A stretch of 64,000 nt of DNA from Sporolactobacillus spathodeae. Its GTDB lineage: Bacteria > Bacillota > Bacilli > Bacillales > Sporolactobacillaceae. Location of the stretch: positions 62,001 to 126,000 of the forward strand of contig NZ_JAFBEV010000005.1 of assembly GCF_016908935.1 (NCBI RefSeq), in the 5' to 3' direction. This document shows, piece after piece, positions 19,561 to 29,353 of the stretch. A program made the translations under genes and the position numbers. A model generated the notes under the pieces. It saw only the letters and a list, made by a program, of their open reading frames with translations. It ran no database searches and had not been told where the DNA came from. The stretch's first letter is position 1. Each line of letters opens with the position of its first letter.

Positions 19561-20664
19561 CTATCCTTTGATCACGGAGGTGCGCAACGACACGCCGATT
19601 GACTCCGGTGCCCAGGCGGATATCCGTGCGCCTCTACCCTTGACTGTGACCCAGCCTAGGCCGGAAAAGACAACATCGGAACTCAGCGCGTCCGTTCGAA
19701 AATCGTAACGTTTCAGTACCGGCAGCTGAACCGGATGACTTGGCGGCGTCAACAATCTGCCATACTGCCGCTCATAAAAGCTAGCCGCATTCTCCATTTT
19801 GGTCCGATGAATCACGAGACCGCCGGCCGTATAAACAATCAGCGAGCGTCGACCTGGTCCGGCATAATCAATCCGCCCAAGGCCACCGAGGAACAACGTC
19901 TGCCGCTCATTGAGTTGGTATACTTTCGGTTTGATCTCTTTCGTTGGCATAATCTTCTTATAATCCTGCGGGTCTACAAAATGGGCCGCCTGTGCTTGAT
20001 TCATAATTCCTGGCGTATCATAAAGTGTCGATCCGTCATCTAACGGAATGCCAATGAAATCGAGTGTCGTTCCAGGAAAACGCGAAGTCGTTATCACCGC
20101 TTCCTCACCGGCATTTTCAATCAGATGATTGATAAACGTCGACTTGCCAACATTTGTCGCGCCAACAACATAGACATCCCGTCCCTCGCGGTAATACTCA
20201 ATATTTTGACGGACGTCATCAATACCGTGATTCTTCTCAGCACTCATCAACAGTACGTCAACCGGCCGTAGACCGAAATCACTTGCCGAGCGGCGAATCC
20301 ATGATTTCAATTTATTCGGGTTAGTCGATTTCGGCAGTAAGTCTTCCTTATTACCGACGAGCAGCACTGGATTATCCCCGACAAAACGTTGCAACCCGCT
20401 GATCCAGCTCCCCGTTAAATCAAAAATATCAACAAGATAGACGACGAGCGCATCGGCGTTTGCAATCTGTGACAGCAACTTCAGAAAATCATCGGCTGTC
20501 ATCGATACATCCTGCACTTCATTATAATGCTTGAGCCGGAAGCAGCGGCGGCAAAGCACCGGCTCATGATTAAGCGCTGCACGTGGTACAAAACCTGCCG
20601 CCGTTTCATCATCCGTCTGTATTTGAATACCGCATCCCGAACAATAGATTGGTTCCTCAGTCAT
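19561..20664 (-). CDS. yqeH: Ribosome biogenesis GTPase YqeH
   Basis: Circularly permuted GTPase needed for 30S assembly. The 367-residue protein starts with a zinc finger (CSGCGIQ and CRRCF, residues about 8-40). The permuted G motifs follow: GNKEDLLP (G4) comes before GATNVGKSTFINHL (G1) and DTPGI (G3). A C-terminal treble-clef-like domain follows. The ATG at 20664 follows GGGAGG and overlaps the yqeG stop by 1 nt (TAATG), so the pair is coupled. Confidence 0.97.
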   Translation of the reverse strand: MTEEPIYCSGCGIQIQTDDETAAGFVPRAALNHEPVLCRRCFRLKHYNEVQDVSMTADDFLKLLSQIANADALVVYLVDIFDLTGSWISGLQRFVGDNPVLLVGNKEDLLPKSTNPNKLKSWIRRSASDFGLRPVDVLLMSAEKNHGIDDVRQNIEYYREGRDVYVVGATNVGKSTFINHLIENAGEEAVITTSRFPGTTLDFIGIPLDDGSTLYDTPGIMNQAQAAHFVDPQDYKKIMPTKEIKPKVYQLNERQTLFLGGLGRIDYAGPGRRSLIVYTAGGLVIHRTKMENAASFYERQYGRLLTPPSHPVQLPVLKRYDFRTDALSSDVVFSGLGWVTVKGRGARISAWAPESIGVSLRTSVIKG

Positions 20665-21212
20665 TATCTGTCCTCCCATTTGAGCAATCCACGCCTTCTC
20701 AGTTGCATCAGAATGAAACGCTCAATCAGGCGGTTGATTTTTGTTCCCCAGCCATCATTTGCAGCAACCGGAACAACGAGTATGGAATGCGCACCGATTC
20801 GGTTGGCTCCCCAGATGTCGGTCATTATCTGATCGCCGACCACAACGAGCTCGTCCGGTTGCAAATTCATCCGTCGCATGGCCCGTTTAAATCCAAGCGT
20901 TAATGGTTTTTTCGCTCGAAATACATAAGGAATCTGAGAATTCCCGGCAAATATCCGTACTCTTTTTTCACTGTTGTTCGTCAGAATCATCGTAGAGATA
21001 CCTGCCTGTTTCAGTGAAGCAAACCACTTTTCAAGTTCTGGCGTGATTGATGGTTCGTTCCAGGCAACCAATGTATTGTCCAAATCGGTGATTAACCCGC
21101 GAATGCCCTTTTCTTTGAGCAGTTCCGGTTGAATCTCCAGAATTGAGTTTACATGCTCTTCAGGCAGAAATTTTTTAAACAATCGTTTCAGCACCCTTTC
21201 TTCATTTATCAT
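20664..21212 (-). CDS. yqeG: YqeG family HAD-type phosphatase (class IIIA)
   Basis: HAD-superfamily phosphatase related to phosphatidylglycerophosphatase GEP4; its true substrate in bacilli is not certain to me. About 182 residues, with motif I DLDNTLVAWN, motif II MILTNNSE, a lysine in RAKKPLTLGFKRA, and motif III VVGDQIMTDIWGANR. First gene of the yqeG-rsfS operon, with a promoter-like sequence at 21266-21293. The start ATG at 21212 is the best guess; no strong ribosome site is visible, and an in-frame alternative lies at 21239. Confidence 0.93.
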   Translation of the reverse strand: MINEERVLKRLFKKFLPEEHVNSILEIQPELLKEKGIRGLITDLDNTLVAWNEPSITPELEKWFASLKQAGISTMILTNNSEKRVRIFAGNSQIPYVFRAKKPLTLGFKRAMRRMNLQPDELVVVGDQIMTDIWGANRIGAHSILVVPVAANDGWGTKINRLIERFILMQLRRRGLLKWEDR

Positions 21213-21265
21213 TTTGCCACATGTTTCCGATTTTACCAACCCCTAGCGCAATGAATTCAGAAATG

Positions 21266-21293
21266 GTTATACAAAAAAAGAGGAGAAAAACAA
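21266..21293 (-). promoter_or_regulatory. Candidate promoter of the yqeG operon
   Basis: Minus-strand TTGTTT (21293-21288), a 16-bp spacer, and TATAAC (21271-21266), about 55 bp before the yqeG start. Confidence 0.45.
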
Positions 21294-21398
21294 GTTTGCG
21301 TGTCGAATTTACAATTTATAACAAATAGCGAGCCAAATGAGTCTTGATTATCGAGAAAATGCACAAAACATTTCGACAAAAGCTGACAGTAACAATCA

Positions 21399-21497
21399 TG
21401 TGGATAAATTTATCCACATGATTTTCTCGCGTCATTCAGCTTTTCAAACATTTATAAACAAAGAAAGAACAGTTTATCCACTTTAATCTGTGGATAA
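21399..21497. promoter_or_regulatory. Cluster of four DnaA boxes upstream of sda
   Basis: TGTGGATAA (21399-21407), TTATCCACA (21410-21418), TTATCCACT (21474-21482) and TGTGGATAA (21489-21497): two inverted pairs of perfect or one-mismatch DnaA boxes. The second pair ends 9 bp before the -35 box of sda, a position suited to transcriptional control by DnaA. The remaining bases between yqeG and sda show no gene. Confidence 0.9.
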
Positions 21498-21505
21498 TTC
21501 CAAGA

Positions 21506-21534
21506 TTGTCCCTTATTCAAGATCATGATAGAGT
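21506..21534 (+). promoter_or_regulatory. Sigma-A type promoter of sda
   Basis: TTGTCC (21506-21511), a 17-bp spacer, and TAGAGT (21529-21534). It lies directly downstream of the DnaA-box cluster. Confidence 0.6.
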
Positions 21535-21584
21535 GGTATCAGAAATTGAATTGAGCAAAAGGAGGAATCCGGCAACGGAATAAA

Positions 21585-21719
21585 ATGGAAAACATTCCTG
21601 ACGATTTGCTAATTGAATCCTATATTAAAGCAAGGAAATATAATCTTGGTGAAGATTTTATTAACCTGATTGAAAACGAAATGAAACGACGAAACCTAAC
21701 AGCCATCAGCGCGGGGTAA
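21585..21719 (+). CDS. sda: Sporulation histidine kinase inhibitor Sda
   Basis: Checkpoint protein that binds sporulation histidine kinases (KinA type) and stops entry into sporulation when replication is perturbed. The 44-residue protein reads [16 protein letters not shown] then [16 protein letters not shown], matching the helical hairpin of Sda at the conserved LLIESY and FI-LIENE-KRR positions. The only start in frame is the ATG at 21585; GGAGG is 19 bp upstream, rather far, with a weaker ACGGA nearer. The DnaA boxes upstream agree with the known DnaA-sda link in B. subtilis. Confidence 0.9.
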   Translation: MENIPDDLLIESYIKARKYNLGEDFINLIENEMKRRNLTAISAG

Positions 21720-21960
21720 TCAATTTTTTATCGTCCTGCCTTTCCTATGCATGATGTTGCACTGTTTCTGCCTCTGAAATACCCATCACGTCTTGTAGAT
21801 TGTTCCCGCCCACTCGTTTATCTTTTGAAACTGCCGTCCATCTCTTGAACAAAACATCAGCTTAATTGTTTTATTATCTCGTATCAATTTTTCTCGCTGC
21901 CCATAAACAACGGTTTCATCTTTCTGGTCCATGGGACAGGCACAGGACAGGACAAATGCC

Positions 21961-21970
21961 CATAAACTAA
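21961..21970 (+). promoter_or_regulatory. Candidate mother-cell (sigma-E/sigma-K) -10 element of sigK
   Basis: CATAAACTA fits the mother-cell -10 pattern CATA-N3-TA and lies 37 bp before the sigK start codon. The -35 match is poor (AC in GGCACAGG). The stretch 21720-21960 otherwise shows nothing. Confidence 0.4.
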
Positions 21971-22006
21971 AGACAGCTAATGATCCTTGCAGAGGAGTGA
22001 TCCATC

Positions 22007-22708
22007 ATGCTGTCAATTATCGGCGGATTGTCTTATTTGTTCAAACAAGTCTTGCTCCTTGTCTCCTATGTTAAAAACAATGCTTTTCCACAGCCACTGT
22101 CGGAGGATGAGGAACGCGATTGTCTGGAGCGAATGGCAAACGGCGATCAAGAAGCCCGGGATAAGCTGATCGAACACAATCTTCGACTCGTCGCCCATAT
22201 TGTCAAGAAGTTCGAGAATACGAAAGAAGACTCTGATGACCTGATTTCCATCGGTACGATAGGCCTGATAAAGGCGATTGAGAACTACTCAACCGGCCGT
22301 GGGACAAAGCTAGCGACATTCGCCGCCAGATGTATTGAAAACGAGATTCTGATGCATTTTAGAAGTCTAAAGAAAACGCGTAAAGATGTTTCGCTAAACG
22401 ATCCGATCGGTCAAGATAAAGAAGGCAACGCCATTGCTCTGATTGACATCCTTAAGTCTAAAAATAGAGATATTGGCGATGAAATCTCGCTGACCGAGGA
22501 TATTAACAAAATTCGTGACGCACTGGACGTATTGGATCATAGGGAAACAGAAGTGATCATTGATCGCTTTGGATTGAACGATCAGGAGGAACTGACGCAG
22601 CGGGAGATTGCAAAAAAATTGGCGATATCACGCAGCTATGTATCAAGAATTGAAAAACGTGCGTTGATGAAAATATATAACGAATTGCGCCGGAAATCGG
22701 GGTTATAA
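22007..22708 (+). CDS. sigK: Pro-sigma-K, late mother-cell sigma factor
   Basis: RNA polymerase sigma factor for late mother-cell genes in sporulation. The 233-residue product has a hydrophobic pro-sequence of about 20 residues ([20 protein letters not shown]), normally removed by SpoIVFB. It continues with region 2 ([28 protein letters not shown]) and region 4 with its helix-turn-helix ([23 protein letters not shown]). The gene is continuous and is not split by a skin-type element. GAGGAGTG precedes the ATG. A hairpin overlaps its stop codon. Confidence 0.97.
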   Translation: MLSIIGGLSYLFKQVLLLVSYVKNNAFPQPLSEDEERDCLERMANGDQEARDKLIEHNLRLVAHIVKKFENTKEDSDDLISIGTIGLIKAIENYSTGRGTKLATFAARCIENEILMHFRSLKKTRKDVSLNDPIGQDKEGNAIALIDILKSKNRDIGDEISLTEDINKIRDALDVLDHRETEVIIDRFGLNDQEELTQREIAKKLAISRSYVSRIEKRALMKIYNELRRKSGL

Positions 22709-22727
22709 TCCGATTTCCGCTTTATCT
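22692..22727 (+). terminator. Terminator overlapping the sigK stop codon
   Basis: GGAAATCGG / CCGATTTCC stem with a 9-nt loop that contains the TAA stop, followed by GCTTTATCTTT. Confidence 0.7.
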
Positions 22728-22844
22728 TTCAGCACTTGCCTGATACTTGATCGCTACTCTTTTTTCCTATTGGCCGCGGATGGTGTACACTAAGGGTAGA
22801 TAGAAATAGGACAAGCCACCGATTGGGAAAAGGGAGTGCATTTG

Positions 22845-23144
22845 ATGGAAAGATCTGTTCAATTAAAGAACGTTCATCTACTGGTTGAAGGACGTGTTCA
22901 AGCAGTCGGCTTCCGTTATTTCACTTGGCAAACAGCAAAAAAGTTGCGGATCTGCGGATGGGTTCGCAACCGTGCGGACGGAGCTGTTGAAATCAAAGCG
23001 GAGGGATCAACAACAGACGTGGATGCGTTCATTGCTGCCGTGAAAAAAGGCAGTCCTTTCTCACGTGTTCAACATGTATCCATCTATGTTGCAGACTATC
23101 CGGAGCATTTTTCAAGCTTTGAGATTGTGGATTCGCTAGGATAA
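22845..23144 (+). CDS. acyP: Acylphosphatase
   Basis: Small enzyme hydrolysing acyl phosphates. The 99 residues show the active-site motif VEGRVQAVGFRYFTW (phosphate-binding Arg) and GWVRNRADGAVEI with the catalytic Asn. The last segment SSFEIV also fits. The ATG at 22845 is 8 bp after GGGAG; an in-frame GTG lies 9 bp before it. It is followed by a flavoprotein gene 39 bp downstream on the same strand. Confidence 0.95.
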   Translation: MERSVQLKNVHLLVEGRVQAVGFRYFTWQTAKKLRICGWVRNRADGAVEIKAEGSTTDVDAFIAAVKKGSPFSRVQHVSIYVADYPEHFSSFEIVDSLG

Positions 23145-23183
23145 AAAAGGAAGGAAATTTTTTTAGAAAACGGAGGAATTCGC

Positions 23184-23744
23184 ATGTACGATGTAGCGAT
23201 TATCGGCGGTGGGCCAGCTGGTCAGAGCGCCGCCATTTTTACGAGCAAAGCAGGTTTGAAAACGCTGCTGGTTGATAACGAAAAAGGTCTAACCCAACGT
23301 GCACTCTTGAAAAATCATTACGGATTATTTGAAGCAACTGGAGCAGAACTTGTTGCGGCCGGCCGCAAACAAGCGGAACGTTTCGGAACGGTGTTTCAGC
23401 AGGCACAAATTACAGATATCGCAAAAACAGAAGACGGATTTACGATCCATACAGAAGCGGGCGTGTCTTTCGCGGCTAAGCAAGTGATCCTCGCTACCGG
23501 CGCAAATGCGGCACTTGCAAAAACCATTGGTCTGAAAACAAAGGACGGAAAAGAAAAGTACGTTAAAACAGTGATTGAAGCTGACGCTGCTGGCCATACA
23601 GCCGTTCCTGGCATTTGGGCGGCAGGCGTCGCTGCAGGAGTCAGCGTCCACACGATCGTGACGAGCGGTGATGGCGCGAAAACCGCGATCAACTTGATTA
23701 GCGAACTAAAAGGCGAGCGTTATACCGATCACGATAAAGCATAA
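23184..23744 (+). CDS. Small thioredoxin-reductase-like FAD-binding protein
   Basis: Oxidoreductase of the pyridine nucleotide-disulfide family, 186 residues, about 60% of a normal thioredoxin reductase. It has the FAD-binding motif MYDVAIIGGGPAGQSAA and ILATGANAALAK, and ends with the C-terminal FAD motif GIWAAGVAAG. The inserted NAD(P)H-binding domain and its redox CxxC are missing; there is no cysteine in the protein. How it is reduced is unclear. A ribosome site (CGGAGG) lies 5 bp before the ATG, and a terminator follows. Confidence 0.82.
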   Translation: MYDVAIIGGGPAGQSAAIFTSKAGLKTLLVDNEKGLTQRALLKNHYGLFEATGAELVAAGRKQAERFGTVFQQAQITDIAKTEDGFTIHTEAGVSFAAKQVILATGANAALAKTIGLKTKDGKEKYVKTVIEADAAGHTAVPGIWAAGVAAGVSVHTIVTSGDGAKTAINLISELKGERYTDHDKA

Positions 23745-23758
23745 TCCTAATAAAAGAA

Positions 23759-23797
23759 AAAGAAGAGGCTCCCGTTTCATACGGAAGCCTCTTCGTT
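23759..23797. terminator. Terminator after the FAD protein, bidirectional
   Basis: AGAAGAGGCTCCCGT / ACGGAAGCCTCTTC stem with a short loop. On the minus strand it is followed by TTTTTCTTTT and could end the yrhC transcript. Confidence 0.88.
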
Positions 23798-23935
23798 ATT
23801 ATCGGGTACAATCCATTTTCGTTCGACAAGAATGCCTTGTTTTTCTTTTCTTTCAATCCGCTTGCTGATCTGATTGCTAACTAAGGATGGTTAATCGATA
23901 GCGCACAAACGAAACATTGGATGAGGTCTTCTCAT
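23777..23935 (-). pseudogene. Possible decayed small ORF after yrhC
   Basis: A minus-strand frame starting ATG at 23935 runs 14 codons, meets TAA, then stays open 37 codons with protein-like, charged composition (ISKRIERKEKQGILVERKW) and stops inside the terminator loop. No strong ribosome site is present. This could be a broken small gene or chance. The rest of 23800-23943 shows nothing. Confidence 0.2.
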
Positions 23936-23943
23936 GGAAAGCG

Positions 23944-24165
23944 TCAATCCAATTCTTTTAATCTCGAAATCCGCCAGTAAAAAAAGATGGCTAATAACGT
24001 GAAACCGAAGCTGGATCCGCTTAACACAGCAACTTTTTCAGGAAAAGCAGCAAACTTAGGTAGCAATGAGCCAACGTAGAGAAAAGCACTAAGATAGAGA
24101 CAAAAAAGTCCTGTTCTCCGGCAATCTATGATCGTAGCAGCAATTTTCCTTTGTTGTTCAGTCAA
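23944..24165 (-). CDS. yrhC: YrhC-like small membrane protein
   Basis: Protein of 73 residues with two transmembrane helices (about 18-38, LFCLYLSAFLYVGSLL, and 45-65, VLSGSSFGFTLLAIFFYW) and a basic N-terminus. In B. subtilis a protein of this kind, YrhC, follows mccB as here; its function is unknown. Start is TTG at 24165, with GGAGGGG upstream. It is 340 bp beyond mccB, after a terminator and a truncated repeat, so it may have its own promoter. Confidence 0.75.
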   Translation of the reverse strand: MTEQQRKIAATIIDCRRTGLFCLYLSAFLYVGSLLPKFAAFPEKVAVLSGSSFGFTLLAIFFYWRISRLKELD

Positions 24166-24348
24166 AGCTGATCCCCTCCATTCGATAAAATCTACTTTAC
24201 CATGATTCTTTTGAAATTTGTAAGGTAGTTTATGGGAATCTCAATCGATTCGTTTGGACCTAGAATTTCAGAATCGATCGATAGGCACCGATTTGTTAAA
24301 GAATTAGGCTTTGCTAAAATCTGCTGTGTTTTTCAAACATTTATTGTC

Positions 24349-24408
24349 CTGTGTTCGCTTGCCGCGGGCGCACTGCATGTCTCGCTCTTCTACAATATTT
24401 TTCACGCA
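24349..24408 (+). repeat. Truncated interspersed repeat
   Basis: The head GTTCGCTTGCCGCGGGCGCA joins to a tail like TGTCTCGCTCTTC; the inner stem is deleted. It lies between mccB and yrhC, antisense to both. The remaining 24166-24430 bases hold nothing else I can support. Confidence 0.6.
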
Positions 24409-24429
24409 AAATCATTTGATCCCTTAACT

Positions 24430-24464
24430 GAAAAAAAGACGGCTTCTCGATTAAAGAGGCCGTC
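24430..24464 (-). terminator. Terminator after mccB
   Basis: Minus-strand GACGGCCTC, a loop, then GAGAAGCCGTC followed by seven T, about 45 bp beyond the mccB stop. Confidence 0.9.
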
Positions 24465-24506
24465 CGTTGAATTTTATTAAAAATCTTTTTAGCGCTATAG
24501 TGCTGC

Positions 24507-26590
<2,084 letters not shown>

Positions 26591-26648
26591 GAAAATTCCC
26601 TCCAATATAAAATGGTTAATACTAACACTGCCGAAACAGCTGTACCGG

Positions 26649-26762
26649 TCAGCAGCAACAGACTGCGCCCGGAGATATGCGGCGATTGATCCGCACATCA
26701 TTTTTCTTTAAACCATCATACGTTGAAGTTGTAAAAGGTTGTGCCGTTATCGCTGCTTCCAT
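26649..26762 (-). CDS. Putative leader peptide ending Cys-Cys-Cys, upstream of mccA
   Basis: A 37-codon ORF fills most of the mtnN-mccA gap and ends in GTC TGT TGC TGC TGA, that is Val-Cys-Cys-Cys-stop, just before the cysteine-biosynthesis gene mccA. An in-frame ATG at 26774 overlaps the mtnN stop (ATGA), so translation could be coupled to mtnN. The ribosome site AAAGGAG is too near that ATG (2 nt) and rather far from the one at 26762 (14 nt). The middle of the peptide is basic (VRINRRIS). A run of three cysteine codons next to the stop is what a cysteine-sensing attenuator would need. Function is inference. Confidence 0.45.
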   Translation of the reverse strand: MEAAITAQPFTTSTYDGLKKNDVRINRRISPGAVCCC

Positions 26763-26770
26763 GATTATCG

Positions 26771-27475
26771 TCATTGCTCCTTTATTGTTTTGACCAGAGC
26801 GATGACAAACTGTGCAGAATGCACCGCTGCCTGCTCCAAAAATTTTTCAAATGAAATCTCCGATGCCTTCCCAGCAATATCCGAAAGCGAGCGGACAATC
26901 AAGAATGGGATATTAAATCGGTAACATGTTTGGGCAATCGCTGCAGCTTCCATCTCTACCGTAACCATATCCGGAAAGAGTGCGCTTAAAGCTTCAATCC
27001 GTTTTCGATCAGACATGAATGAATCGCCGGTCCCAATCGCTCCTTGAATAATTCGGTGGCCTTCAGACAGATCCGTAGCAATTGCTGCTGCCATTGCTGC
27101 CAGCTTCGGATCCGGTTGATAGAAAGCCGGCATTCCTGGAACCTGTCCCGGCACATAGTTAAAGGCGGTAGCATCGACATCATGGTGAAAAACCTTGTTT
27201 GAAATCACCACATCGCCAATCGCTAAGGACTGATCCGTTCCACCGGACGACCCGGTATTGATCACTAAATCGGGTTGAAAGCGGTCGATCAAAAGTGCCG
27301 TGCCAATCGCGGCATTGACTTTTCCAATACCTGATTGCAAAAGGACGACGTCCATTCCTTCAAGCTTGCCGCTATAAAAGTGACAGCCGGCTACTTCGGT
27401 TTCTGTTCTGTCTTCCAAACGCTCTTTTAGAATGGCAATTTCTTCTTCCATTGCCCCAATTAATCCGAGTCTCAT
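26771..27475 (-). CDS. mtnN: 5'-methylthioadenosine/S-adenosylhomocysteine nucleosidase
   Basis: Cleaves the adenine from MTA and SAH, feeding S-ribosylhomocysteine and methionine salvage. The 234-residue protein begins MRLGLIGAMEEEIAILKERL and contains LLQSGIGKVNAAIGTALLID. It has the conserved purine-binding MVTVEMEAAAIAQTCYRF and the catalytic Asp segment VRSLSDIAGK. GGAGG precedes the ATG. It lies between yrrT and the mccA leader ORF in the yrrT-mtnN-mccAB operon, as in B. subtilis. Confidence 0.97.
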   Translation of the reverse strand: MRLGLIGAMEEEIAILKERLEDRTETEVAGCHFYSGKLEGMDVVLLQSGIGKVNAAIGTALLIDRFQPDLVINTGSSGGTDQSLAIGDVVISNKVFHHDVDATAFNYVPGQVPGMPAFYQPDPKLAAMAAAIATDLSEGHRIIQGAIGTGDSFMSDRKRIEALSALFPDMVTVEMEAAAIAQTCYRFNIPFLIVRSLSDIAGKASEISFEKFLEQAAVHSAQFVIALVKTIKEQ

Positions 27476-27528
27476 GAATGCATCCTCCGTAATCTCTTGT
27501 GCTTATTTAGATCGTCGGCGCACAAATC

Positions 27529-28170
27529 TTACACTTCTTTTTCCGCAATGATCAACCAGACGAATTGATTGAGCTGTTTAAAATAAGGAATAAAGCCATG
27601 TGTACGAAAAATCCGATATAAGTCGCCGCGCAGCGGATAATACTCTGTCTGTAAATCTTTGAGTAGCGCCAGATAACCCTTCGTTCGCGCCCAATTAAAA
27701 ATCCGCTGCTTCTCTAAAGAGTTGTCATACAAAGTGTCCGCAAAAACTATTCTACCATTATCGGTCAGCAAACGGTGATAAAGTCCAAGTGCTCTTCCCT
27801 TTTCTTCATCTGTCAGATGATGGAAGGCAAAACTGCTGACGATCGTATCAATCGGTTGTTTTGGGGGTGGAAAATTGAGAAAATCACCATCGACAACGTC
27901 GATTGTGGAAATCTTTTCCTTTGCCTTTTCACGCATTTTGGCGGAAGGTTCAACGCCGTAAACCGTCAAACCGTGATCGAGCAATTTAGTCGTCAAGTTT
28001 CCCGTTCCAGTACCGAATTCGAGTACTTTACCGCGCGCTTTCTCGGCGACCGCTTCCAGTATATCCGAGTAATTGGCGAAAACTTCACGGTACTCGGGAC
28101 TTTGACCTGACACAGACTGATCATAGTAGTCAGCCCATTTATCGAAAGCACTGATAAATTCGCGTCCCAT
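27529..28170 (-). CDS. yrrT: YrrT, SAM-dependent methyltransferase
   Basis: Class I methyltransferase at the head of the mtnN-mccAB operon. The 213 residues include motif I VLEFGTGTGNLTTKLLD and the acidic VYGVEPSAKM, with SSFAFHHLTDEEKG downstream. Its substrate is not known; the operon suggests it supplies or uses SAM-cycle metabolites. The ATG at 28170 follows GGAG by 8 bp; the frame is open three codons further to a GTG. A perfect palindrome in its promoter region (28236-28259) could be the operator of the whole operon. Confidence 0.88.
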   Translation of the reverse strand: MGREFISAFDKWADYYDQSVSGQSPEYREVFANYSDILEAVAEKARGKVLEFGTGTGNLTTKLLDHGLTVYGVEPSAKMREKAKEKISTIDVVDGDFLNFPPPKQPIDTIVSSFAFHHLTDEEKGRALGLYHRLLTDNGRIVFADTLYDNSLEKQRIFNWARTKGYLALLKDLQTEYYPLRGDLYRIFRTHGFIPYFKQLNQFVWLIIAEKEV

Positions 28171-28235
28171 GATTACCACTCCAATTTTATTAAGTGAAAA
28201 CAGTAATTCATATTATTATGGTATGAATAATTGGT

Positions 28236-28259
28236 TATGTGGTACCAAGTTACCACATA
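28236..28259. promoter_or_regulatory. Operator-like palindrome upstream of yrrT
   Basis: TATGTGGTA-N6-TACCACATA, a perfect 9-bp inverted repeat, centred about 78 bp before the yrrT start codon and overlapping a -35-like TTGGTA. No T-tract follows, so it is not a terminator. The protein that binds it is unknown; CymR, encoded in this window, regulates the equivalent operon in B. subtilis. Confidence 0.55.
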
Positions 28260-28361
28260 TCGTCAATATTTTCAACGATAAATACTTTCTATCAGAAATT
28301 GTGGCTTTTTTATTGATGCGGATCAGAAAATCAGGTTTTGTCTGTCTATTATTTGCATAAA

Positions 28362-28397
28362 TTACGCTCCGGTCGCTCGCTTGCCGCGGCGCATGAG
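28362..28397 (+). repeat. Interspersed repeat, head fragment
   Basis: CGCTCCGGTCGCTCGCTTGCCGCGG at 28365-28389 (head only). The stem arms and right end are missing. It lies between yrrS and yrrT, antisense to both. Confidence 0.55.
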
Positions 28398-28460
28398 TTA
28401 ACATATTTGCTTGCGACTCTCTTCAACCAGAGATCGATGATAGCTTAAAATAGTGTATGA

Positions 28461-28490
28461 AAAAAGCTGACCCCGTGGGATCAGCTTTTT
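28461..28490. terminator. Terminator after yrrS
   Basis: AAAAAAGCTGA-CCC / GGG-ATCAGCTTTTT stem with a 3-nt apex, 12 bp beyond the yrrS stop on the minus strand. Confidence 0.93.
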
Positions 28491-28501
28491 ACGCACTTCG
28501 T

Positions 28502-29050
28502 TTATGGTTTTTGGACACTGTCTGCCTGCCATTTCCCATTTTTATAAGTCAAATGAACGACATAAATGGCATTTGGCGTAGATTTCGGTGATACACGGGC
28601 GAGCGACATATTTGGCGAACCGCCATTACCCAACCAGCGGATCGTCATTTGATCGCTGCTGATCCCGGTCGCATCTGAAATTGCCTTAACCTGAGCATTC
28701 CAATCTGCTGACCCTTGATCATAGGAAGCTTGATGGTTTTGATCAGCAACGCTGCTACTTGAATCCACCGAACTGCTGCTTTCATTATTGGAGACTTCTC
28801 CGGATTGCGATTGGGAAGACTTCGCTTTTTTTGATCGATGAGTGGCTGTACTCTGACTCTGCTGTTTACTCGAAACACTGCTGGAAGCACTGGAATTAGA
28901 CGATGTCGCATGGAATACGGTGATTAAAATGAAACAGCCGATAACAAGAATTAACAGTGAAACAATTCCGATTGTCCAATTCAGCATCCGATCCGTTCTG
29001 CTTTTACGTTTTTCAAAACGGGATGATCCATACCCTCTATGGTTTCTCAT
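28502..29050 (-). CDS. yrrS: YrrS-like membrane protein (DUF1510)
   Basis: Protein of 182 residues: a basic cytoplasmic N-terminus, one transmembrane helix (about 25-47, LNWTIGIVSLLILVIGCFILI), a long Ser/Gln-rich linker (about 50-105), and a C-terminal globular domain (residues 110-180) with WNAQVKAISDATGI and YVVHLTYKNGKW. Architecture and position just upstream of yrrT match B. subtilis YrrS. Function is unknown; an envelope role is likely. GGAGG lies before the ATG. The 380-bp gap upstream contains only the greA terminator. Confidence 0.85.
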   Translation of the reverse strand: MRNHRGYGSSRFEKRKSRTDRMLNWTIGIVSLLILVIGCFILITVFHATSSNSSASSSVSSKQQSQSTATHRSKKAKSSQSQSGEVSNNESSSSVDSSSSVADQNHQASYDQGSADWNAQVKAISDATGISSDQMTIRWLGNGGSPNMSLARVSPKSTPNAIYVVHLTYKNGKWQADSVQKP

Positions 29051-29353
29051 TAAGACTGGTCCTCCTCATTGACAGAACTTAAACTTTAGCATGACCGCGC
29101 CAATCGGTTGGTCACTTGAACAGTATGGCATACTTTGTAAATTCTGCCAAAGGCTGAAGAAAAACACATATTAAATAATTCGTTTATCAGCACTTTTAAT
29201 GGCTGTCCTAAACGAGCATCAAATTCGATACTCTCTAAGCGTATGACTCAATTTATGAGTCATGCAAATTTCAATTCACCTTTTACAGGATCAAATTATT
29301 AATGAAGCAAAATCAGCTCACGCATAGATGGTTTCAGTACTATTTCGTATGCC

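Noticed and set aside
26591-26701. N-terminal extension of mccA by 37 codons
   Set aside because: The strong GGAGGG site fits the ATG at 26590 and the CysK-family N-terminus begins there; the upstream region better fits a leader ORF in another frame.
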